Shown: piece by piece, positions 56,555 through 64,000 of the stretch
Numbering within the stretch: position 1 is the first letter of the stretch
Layout of the letters: every line of letters begins with the position of its first letter
Origin: Paraphaeosphaeria minitans
Lineage: Eukaryota; Ascomycota; Dothideomycetes; Pleosporales; Didymosphaeriaceae
Assembly: GCA_015832175.1 (NCBI GenBank)
Contig: WJXW01000003.1
Coordinates: 3,038,001 to 3,102,000, forward strand
DNA: 64,000 nt
Direction of reading: 5' to 3'
Position numbers and translations under genes: made by a program
Notes under the pieces: generated by a model
Databases searched by the model: none
Told to the model about the DNA's origin: nothing
Seen by the model: the letters and a program-made list of their open reading frames with translations, nothing else

Positions 56555-58222
56555 ATGATTCGCAGACAGAGCGCAAAGGTCCGTACCTGTACCTCAGCCT
56601 TCTCATTGCGCATGTTTCTGATCGAAATGTATAGGGCGAGTGGATCCCGTCCGAGGGGCAGTGGCCTGTTGACCCGCAGGAAGACGTCGAGGTCGACCAG
56701 GGCCGCATCTGGGTCGACGGCTGCTTCGACTTCACCCATCATGGTGCGCAAACCCCATCTGCAGCTTGACATGGCTAACCATAAGTCCAGGCCATGCTGG
56801 TGCCATGCTGCAGGCCCGCCAACTGGGCACCGAGCTCCTTGTCGGCGTCCATTCGGACGAAGCCATTCTCGAGAACAAGGGCCCTACCGTGATGCGTTTG
56901 GACGAGCGGTAAGCTCCCCACGGCCACGAACAAGCCAGTCCTTGTTAGCTGACTTGCGCCTAGTATCACGGCCGTCGAAGCTTGTCGCTGGGCCACGCGC
57001 GCCATCCCCAAAGCCCCCTATGTCACCTCTTTGCCCTGGATCACCCACTACGGCTGCTGGGATGTCGTCCACGGCGACGACATTACTTCTGACAGCAGCG
57101 GCCAAGACTGCTACCGCTATGTCAAGGCAGCCGGTCGCTTCAAGGTCGTCAAGCGGACGCCCGGCATCTCGACAACTGATCTTGTCGGCCGCATGCTGCT
57201 CTGCACGAAGACGCATTTCATACAATCCCTAGAAAAGATGCTGGCTGGCGAAGAGGGCCCTGGTGGTGAAGCCGAGCGCAAGGAGACGGGAGCGGCGATG
57301 CTGCAGCGAATCAAGGACTATGCGACCGACGCCACGGGTCTGGCACCAGGATGCGATGTGTGGTACTGGCATGCTTCTCGGCCGGCCAAGTACAGGCGCA
57401 CAACGCAGAGTTCGTCCGCAGACCCCCAGCGGCCGGGTGTCTCTCGTGCAGACTCAAACGTGAACTCGCACCACCATGCTGTAAAGGAAGAGAAGGGGAA
57501 GTTTCGTCAGCTCGTGGAAGGAAAGGGCGTCCGTCCAGGTCAGAGAATTGTATACGTCGATGGCGGCTGGGATCTGTTCTCCTCGGGACACATCGAATTC
57601 CTGCGCATCGTTACTCAGACCGAGGAAGAGCTTGCTAAGGAGCGAGGATGGTACACCGGCGAGGCCCGACAGCAACGCATAGACCAGCACGGAGGAGACT
57701 ACGGTCCAAGTTTCCTGGTTGCTGGTATCCACGATGACGAAGTCATCAACACCTGGAAAGGCATCAACTACCCCATCATGAACATCTTTGAGCGCGGGTT
57801 GTGTGTTCTGCAATGCAAGGTGCGTAACAATGACTCGGTGTCGCATGCGACTAACAACGACGCAGTACATTGACGCAGTAGTCTTTGGTGCGCCGTTTTC
57901 GCTATCAAAAGCTTTCTTAAACACTATGCCCGACGGCACGCCTGCCGCCGTCTACCATGGGATAACATCCTTCATGCCGCTCTCCTACGACACATATGCC
58001 CCAGCCAAACACCTCGACATCTATCGCGAAATCGCAAACCACAACTTCCAGCATGTCAACGCAGGCGAGATCGTCCAGCGCATTATGAAGAGTAGGGCAG
58101 CGTACGAAGAGAGGCAGCGTCTCAAAGGCGAGAAGGGAATTACCGAGGAGACTGAGAAGCGAAGACAAGAGTTGGAGAGAGAGCAGAGGAGAAGGGAGGT
58201 GGAAAGCCAGTTCGGGATCTAG
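56555..58222 (+). CDS. ECT1: Ethanolamine-phosphate cytidylyltransferase
   Basis: Five exons: 56555-56578, 56635-56743, 56791-56908, 56964-57819 and 57866-58222; 487 residues. Joins keep frame at all four introns; the first donor (GTCCGT) is weakest. The first cytidylyltransferase domain has RIWVDGCFDFTHHGHAGAML with HxGH, then ELLVGVHSDEAILENKGPTV, ERITAVEACRWATRAI and YCHGDD-like VVHGDDITSD and RTPGISTTDLVGRML. The second domain begins RIVYVDGGWDLFSSGHIEFL, where the first His of HxGH is replaced by Ser; it continues VAGIHDDEVINTWKGINYPI and MNIFERGLCVLQCKYIDAVV. The two-domain layout identifies PCYT2/Ect1 rather than choline-type CCT. It makes CDP-ethanolamine for phosphatidylethanolamine. 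The tail is a charged helix. Confidence 0.94.
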
Positions 58223-59495
58223 GTCGCGAAAACGGCTTGGGGCCTGAAACGAGATGGGAAAGGAACCACCGGAAACGTGGGTCGTAGGCATTCTTACATG
58301 AGCGTTAAGGTTGGCTGATCGGCCCGGATATGAGAGCATCGAAGATACCACATCACCTCAGCGCGAGGAATGAAACGTTCAACACATTTCCCCATGACCG
58401 GTCGCTATCATTAGTGGGTGTACTGTATATGTTGATTTGCTATATTTTGGGAACAGAATGAGGGAGATAGAAGCGGGCTGATGACCCCGACGGCTGGAGA
58501 ATGATGATATCATTAATGCCCGGCAAAAAGTTCCGATCGATCACATCGGTGCATGGACATGCCCCGGTCACGCGCTGCGATGCGATATCTAAGCAGTGAA
58601 GATGTAGCTGTCTGCTTCGCGGGTTTATCGGACCTTTAATTGACTGGTCCTGAGTTTATGTCAATGATGGACTGCGCACGACCGAGAAAACGTGCTGCTA
58701 CGGTTGCAACCCATCTGAAGAGATGTCAACTCCACTCGGTTTCAAGAAGAAGAAGAAGAAGAAGTATGATACGACTCGGCGTGGTTGCTCTCATATTCCG
58801 GATCTTGAACACAGAGCAACTGCAGATCTCAGGATACAAGGCTTCCAGCGCGACGAGCCACAATTCGCCTATGAGTGGAAGAGTTGCTTCTCTCGAAGGT
58901 GTTCGCCTTATCCTAGGAAGTACCGAACTTCAGCTGCCGCTGCGTTCGTGCTAATGGAAGGGTCACACAGTACCAACGATGCAGACATCTAAGTACACTT
59001 TTCAATATCTATAGATGAGATTTCAGCCCCTTGAAGGCTTCGGCAGATCGCGTTCGGCAGTGACAAGGTTCGGCACTCATCTCTCCGCGAGCCTATGACC
59101 GCGCTTCAACGTGCATCGATGCCCGGATGCTGCCTGCGCAACCAACCATTGAACGCACAGCGAACCCTAATTTCATCTTGAGCCTCCCTGGCTGATCAGT
59201 TCCCCAGACCTACATGGGCGATCAAGGATGAAATGCGGGGTGAAGCTTCATCCGCACTCTGTTTAGATGATGCTCAAATATCCGGCACCACGATATCCCA
59301 GCAATCCTCCCAACACCAAGCTTCCAAACTGTGATGGGCGAGAAGCGTGGCAATCACGAATCCGTTCTTGGCCTTGCTTCGCTGCATGCTCCTGCGTCGA
59401 AGCTTTCCTATAAGCTCCCCCTACCCTCCCTTGGCATCTCTTCCTGTCACCACGCTGAAACTAATTCCTGAGGTTTAGGCTTGATCAAAGACAAG
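58223..59495. other. Intergenic stretch, no gene recognised
   Basis: A small AAG run at 58743-58763 produces a poly-Lys frame that I do not take as a gene. The last 150 bp (TATAAG at about 59409) is the promoter of the DUF1996 gene. Confidence 0.5.
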
Positions 59496-60874
59496 ATGAA
59501 GTTGTCTGCATTTGCTCTTGTCGCGCTGCTCCAGCGGTCGCAGGCTGCGCTCCGCTTTGGATGCGGTACGGTGACTATCCAACGCCTCGATCCCGTTGTT
59601 GAGCCAGGAAACAGCCCATCAGCGCATCTGCACCAGGTACGTACTCTCCATTTCCAGACCACATCTTCAGTGCTAACTACAACAAAGGTCGTTGGTGGAA
59701 ATGCCTTCGGCTCCAACATGACGGGCGACATCGGCAACCAAGGCACCTGCACGACGTGCACCTTCAGCGAGGACTTTAGCAACTACTGGACCGCAGTGCT
59801 CTTCTTCAAGCACACCAACGGCAGCTACAAGCGCGTCAAGATCATGGAGAACGACGCCCTTCCCGCAGGCATCAACGGCGGCATGACAATCTACTACACG
59901 CAGAAGGACTTCAACTCCAACGGAAACCAGAAGATCACTGCGTTCCCACCCGTACGTAGCCTCTCTTATAACAAGAATATTAGCTGTCTTCCGATGGAGA
60001 CGTGCTAACGAGATCCCAACCACAGGGCTTCCGCATGACTGTCGGCAGCCCAACCCAAGGCAAAGACGGCATGACCAAGCACAAAGGCCTGCGCTTCACC
60101 TGCCTCGACACCAAGTCGACGCGCTTCCCCGAGATCGACGACTTCCCGAAGAAGCCCTGCAAGGGCGGCATCATGACCGAGCACCACTTCCCCGCGTGCT
60201 GGGACGGCAAGAACCTCGACAGTCCCGACCACCAAGGTGCACAGCCCCGGAACCCCATGGACGTAGCAAAGGCCACGTGCTGACGGGATGCAGCCCACAT
60301 GTACGACACGCAGCCCACGGGCTTCGCTGCGGGCGCTGCCTGCCCGAGCAGCCACCCGGTAAGGGTGCCGCAGCTGGCGTACGAGACGCTCTGGGTATGT
60401 CTCGTTCTCGTTCTCTTCCTCTTCCTCTACCTCTTCTCCGTCCTCCGCATCCTCTTGATCTCTCCTCTCAAAAAAGCAACGCACTAACACCCTCCCCAGG
60501 ACACGGCCGAGTTCAAAGACATGTGGCCCAAGGACGGCTCGAACCCCTTCGTCTTCAGCTACGGCGGACAAGACGGTCACGCGTACGGCACGCACGCTGA
60601 CTGTAAGCCATGCCCTCCGCTTTCCTTCCCTTCTATGCATTGCTTTCCCGCTAGACATAGCATGCTAACGGGAACCTCTCGCACAGACATGTTCGGCTGG
60701 AAAGGCGACGCCCTCCAGCGCGCCATGGACTCGTCGTGCATGTTCAACGCGTGCGAGAACGGGAGGCCGCTCAAGAGCCAGAGCGTCAGCCAGATGAATG
60801 CGTGCAAGGCCAAGGAGATTGTGAATGAGAACCATGATGGGTGGTTGAAAGCGCTGCCGGGGGTGACGGTTTAG
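59496..60874 (+). CDS. Secreted DUF1996-domain protein
   Basis: Six exons: 59496-59636, 59688-59951, 60026-60236, 60294-60394, 60500-60602 and 60687-60874; 335 residues. All introns have GT donors (GTACGT, GTACGT, GTGCAC, GTATGT, GTAAGC) and AG acceptors, with frames intact. The start MKLSAFALVALLQRSQAALRFGC is a signal peptide. DUF1996 blocks follow: GTVTIQRLDPVVEPGNSPSAHLHQVVGGNAF, TCTTCTFSEDFSNYWTAVLFF, GFRMTVGSPTQGKD, GLRFTCLDTKSTRFPEIDDFP, GIMTEHHFPACWDGKNLDSP and PQLAYETLWDTAEFKDMWPK. Then come [35 protein letters not shown] and a C-terminal SSCMFNACENGRPLKSQS. Many Cys suggest disulphides. The family is extracellular in fungi; the reaction is unknown, and no WSC domain or GPI signal is seen. 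Confidence 0.92.
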
Positions 60875-61404
60875 GTGCATGTTTTGTGTGCAAGAGGGTG
60901 CGGGCGCTGGCGCTGGCGCTGGGGAAGTGTGTAGGGTAAGAGTGGGGGCGGGAGGTGTAGATTGCTTGCTCAATTCACTCGTTTTGTGTTCCTGATTGGA
61001 CGAGGACTTTGGTATTGCTATTAGTGAATATCAGCTTGGTCCGACACTGGTCGGTCCACCTCCATCCACGCTCGTCTTTTTTCGTACCAAAGAGTGACTC
61101 AGGTCCGGTAACAGAGACTCGAAGCATTCAAAGAGTGGCTTAGGTCAGATTGCGAGGAACTCAAAGCATTCAGGGAGTGACAGCGTAGAAAAACCAAAAG
61201 AGGCAAAATGAAACAATCGTCGATGCGACGATGACCTTTTATTTCAAAAGGTGGTATCTAACCATGACATTCATGTGGTATCGTGCCAGCCATGCCATGC
61301 CATGCCCAAACGCCAGACCATGCGGTGTGCAGGTAATCAAAAAAACTTTTTGATGATATGCATATACACTTCTCATTCTTCTCCAGTATTCGACTTCAAG
61401 TGAT
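60875..61404. other. Convergent 3' region between DUF1996 gene and MYG1
   Basis: It contains an imperfect duplication: GACTCAGGTCCGGTAACAGAGACTCGAAGCATTCA-like text at 61096-61130 is echoed by GGCTTAGGTCAGATTGCGAGGAACTCAAAGCATTCA at 61137-61172. No gene. Confidence 0.5.
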
Positions 61405-62526
61405 CTAAAAGTCACAAGCCTTCTTGGCCATGGCCAAGGCGCCATCGAAGGTCTTGTTGCCACCGATGAAGCCAGCAGCGTGGACGAAGACACCGCCCGG
61501 AACGCCAGACACTTCGGAGAGCTGCTCGTCGCGGACACCCTTCCACGGGTCTGGCAGGTCCTTGCGGTTCTGGAAGCCGCCGTTCTCTTTGCTGACGGCG
61601 CGGATGCGCCACTTGGTGTCCGGCTCTGTGCTCTCCGGGAAAAGGACGTAGAGCACTTGCGGTGCGACTCCTTCGGGGATGAATGACTCCTTCTCGAGAG
61701 TGTAGAGGTGGTCCGCCCAGGGCATGCCCTCAGGAAGAACCAAAATGCGACCTTGAGGGTCAGACTGGAGACGTTCTTCGTATGCTTTCTTGACATTGTT
61801 GCGGGCAGGAAGCCACGCAGAGGCGCGGTCGGTCAGCTCGATGTAGAACTGTTCGCCGACGAACTGGGACGCTCTGCTGAAACGCTCGTCCTCTTCCTGC
61901 TGCAGCTGCTCCTTGCTCTTGGAGGCGTCATCTCCCTTGGAGGTAGAGTAGTTGTAGCGGTTGACAACGCTGGCAATGCTGAAGCCACGGTCCTCGAACT
62001 TCTTGGCGAGACCGGCGGTCTCAACAGCCTTGGGATCGAACACGTTGACACCGTTGTCATTGGCGTCAAACGCCTCGATGAAATCCGTGTAGATCTTCTC
62101 GTAGAGGATGTCGAGGTCAGCACCAGGCTGGAGGGCTGTAACCTCGGATATGATGTCCTTGCCAAAGTGCATGTACACCAGGCCAGCGGAGGAGAGCTTG
62201 GTCGAGTGGCCGGGGAAAACGGTGGTGAATTCACGCTGGTGGTGGTCGAAGTGCCTTGCGTTCGCATCGTAGGCAGCGCCCACGTCGACAACGGTGTGGC
62301 ACGTCTTCAGGATCTCGGGGTCGCGAGTGCGGACGAGGGGAGAGTTCTTGTACGCGGGCAGGAGACGGAGCATGGAGACGGCGAGAGCCTCGTCGGCGTG
62401 GAAGTGGCCGCTGGATGGATCAATCAGCACTGCCGTTGGATACCAATCATGTATTCAGACGCACCTGTGGGTGCCAATCAAGGGGCCGTCCATCTTCTGC
62501 TTTTTGGCGGGGCTCTCGGTTGCCAT
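61405..62526 (-). CDS. MYG1: MYG1/UPF0160-family DHH-type exonuclease
   Basis: Two exons on the minus strand, 62465-62526 and 61405-62410 (intron GTGCGT...CAG), 355 residues. The product begins MATESPAKKQKMDGPLIGTH, then SGHFHADEALAVSMLRLLP, RTRDPEILKTCHTVVDVGAA and RHFDHHQREF, with the DHH motif at 76-78 and upstream metal-binding H/D residues. Later conserved blocks are LSSAGLVYMHFGKDII, DNGVNVFDPK, ASAWLPARNNVKKAYEER, ILVLPEGMPWADHLY, PDTKWRIRAV and VPGGVFVHAAGFIGGNKTFDGAL. Human MYG1 is a 3'-5' RNA exonuclease in nucleus and mitochondria; the yeast relative is YER156C. The Lys-rich N-terminus could act as a nuclear signal. Motifs appear intact. Confidence 0.94.
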
Positions 62527-63433
62527 TGAGCGCAGGTGTGAAGTAATCGAGTGTCGTGAAGCACGGCTGGGGAGGATTTGAGGCACAGGGGTGGAGCGGG
62601 TACGGGCTTGGAAAGTAGGGTGTAGCGGGCGGGTGAACGGGCGTAGCAGGCGGGTGGAGGTGGTTCTCAAGGTAGACATTCACCGGTTGCAGGACTCGAG
62701 GTGGGAAAATGCACGGGTGGCGTCTGGCGGAGCGGGCCAGATGTGGCGTCGGCGTGCATCGCCAGCAGCAGGCGCTATGCAGGATCAGGCAAGCGAGCTC
62801 TCCACCCACGCCATGTCGACACCAGAAACTTGTCCTTTTGAATTTGTTGCCTGGCGGCGCGAGTGCTGCGAGGAAAAGTGCACGTCTGCGACCGTTCTGC
62901 GACCTGCCTCTTTGCCACCCCCGCCTCCACTCCAGCTCCAGCTCCCGGCGCGCATTGCGATTGCGCTCAGCGATCCCCCGGCACTGCACGCGACATCACC
63001 CAGCAGGCTGAGCCAATCGCCCTGCTGTGCCTGTCGGGGAGCCCACGCTGCCTGCCTGCGACTTCAAGAGATTCAGCTTCCCCCGTCATCTGGTCAACTG
63101 TGCCCGACCACGCCCGCCGCTTCCCCGCCGCCTCCCAGCACGCGGAGTTGTGTGGAGCTTCCGTTGCCTTGACCGCCGTCTGACACGTGAAGATAGCAGA
63201 TAGGTAGCCACAGACGCCGCCAAGCACGAGCAGTCGCCAGCATCCCGACAAGCTGTGTCCTGCCTCGACTGCCTCGACCACCACCAGACAGCTCTCACGC
63301 TGCTCCGCTCGACCTCCTCCGCACTCCCCCGCGTAGGCTGCGCGTCGTTCGCACGCGTTCCTCCCTCACGAGGCCGTCGTGCACGCTAGAGACCAGGCTC
63401 GTTCTGTACGAGCTTGGCGAGGAAGACGTGCAG
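62527..63433. promoter_or_regulatory. Divergent intergenic region MYG1/ICE2
   Basis: A 907-bp C/G-rich stretch between two divergent genes. It starts with a CGGGTGGA/GCGGGTGAACGG-type repeat (about 62595-62660). Reading frames here are low-complexity and not accepted. No specific site is recognised. Confidence 0.5.
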
Positions 63434-63952
63434 ATGTGGCTCACCCGTGTCCTCTCCTCGACATGTTTCCTCGGTGCCATAATATTCACAATCCCCCTGG
63501 CCTTCGACATCGGCGGCCGGACATGCGGGCTCGCCTTCTCGCTGTCTCTGAGCGCATACTATTTCGTGTATTCGGTCCTGCGCCTGGCAACGCCCGCCAA
63601 CTCAAGGTTCAGATGGGCCCTGGGTCAACTTTTTGCCTGGACACAGTGGTTGATGATCGGGACCTTGTTGATCTGGAGCCTGAACAAGTTCTCCATCGAC
63701 GCAGACAACAACTCGGGGTGGGTGGAGCGGACGTTTGGCGGAAAGAGATCGCAGGACACCAGTGTTCACGAGTGGATATTTGGCCCTGAAGGACTCTTGC
63801 AGTCCGCCACAATCGGTGCTTGGGATAGTGTCCTGAGATACAGCACGCCAGTATTCCAGATTCTCGAAGGCTTCTGCAGCTTGTTGGTTATACAGGCCTC
63901 GGGTCAGGTCACACGATGGGTCGTGAACGGAGAGCGGGGCGACAGCTGGATG
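63434..63952 (+). CDS. ICE2: ICE2-family ER membrane protein, first exon (cut by window end)
   Basis: The ATG at 63434 (MWLTRVLSSTCFLGAIIFT) opens 173 codons up to a GTAAGA donor at 63953; the frame after this soon stops (63998), so the gene continues beyond the window. Recognisable Ice2 sequence: FTIPLAFDIGGRTCGLAFSLS, YYFVYSVLRLATPANSRFRW, LGQLFAWTQWLMIGTLLIWSLNKFSID, WVERTFGG, HEWIFGPEGLL, SATIGAWDSVLRYSTPVFQ and ILEGFCSLLVIQASGQVTRWVV. Several transmembrane helices are visible. In yeast, Ice2 helps shape and inherit the cortical ER and controls phospholipid balance by restraining Spo7-Nem1 activity; that role is transferred by homology. An ORF start two codons earlier is GTG, so the ATG is preferred. 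Confidence 0.88.
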
Positions 63953-64000
63953 GTAAGAAGGACTCTGGGACCGCTCGGAAGCTTCTCTGACCATGCATAG

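Noticed and set aside
58723..58992. Poly-Lys frame (MSTPLGFKKKKKKK)
   Set aside because: Derived from an AAG simple repeat; no conserved sequence.

Overview
This is a gene-dense nuclear segment from a filamentous ascomycete (Pezizomycotina). The gene content and Ser/Pro-rich proteins would fit Dothideomycetes, but that class call is inference. The evidence is split genes with short introns of about 45-110 nt (GTANGT donors, CTAAC/CTGAC branch motifs, CAG/TAG/AAG acceptors), fungal-type orthologues, and no operon or bacterial signal. I rebuilt exon joins by hand from reading frame, splice motifs and remembered family patterns. Terminal exons and start codons are the least certain parts. I see no tRNA, rRNA, CRISPR array or intact transposon.

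0-9 kb: 5' end of a 3-methyladenine DNA glycosylase gene (cut by the window), QCR7 (respiratory complex III) divergent from a YIA6-type mitochondrial NAD+ carrier, then a long disordered protein. 8.5-10.7 kb is a repeat-rich non-coding block containing a 21-bp minisatellite. 10.7-17.6 kb: a single-pass membrane protein with a long Ser/Pro tail, a SUR7-family eisosome-type protein and a YeeE/YedE-family membrane protein. 17.6-20.8 kb is gene-poor and holds a decayed metallo-beta-lactamase (persulfide-dioxygenase-like) gene.

20.8-29.2 kb: ADE13 (purine synthesis), a small basic protein, a frame-broken ORF, a BTB-domain protein and a disordered fungal protein. 29.8-44 kb: MLH3 (mismatch repair/meiosis), a membrane-anchored polysaccharide deacetylase, a YCII-domain protein, RNR1 divergent from mitochondrial ribosomal gene MRPL8, a broken coiled-coil locus and the EFM6 lysine methyltransferase.

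43.7-50.8 kb is sparse and accessory-looking: a Cys-rich GPI-type cell-surface protein and a polytopic membrane protein of a filamentous-fungal family. 50.8-64 kb: an Alba-like protein, NAA10 (NatA acetyltransferase), a conserved fungal protein, a repeat block (minisatellite plus a TTGAC pentanucleotide array), ECT1 (phosphatidylethanolamine synthesis), a secreted DUF1996 protein, MYG1, and the start of ICE2 (ER membrane), cut by the window.

The genes are mostly unlinked housekeeping functions; I do not see a biosynthetic cluster or a convincing new multi-gene system. The most interesting points are the eroding genes, the repeat blocks, the MluI-box motifs between RNR1 and MRPL8, the in-frame 48-nt introns, and a bacterial-type YeeE/YedE gene.
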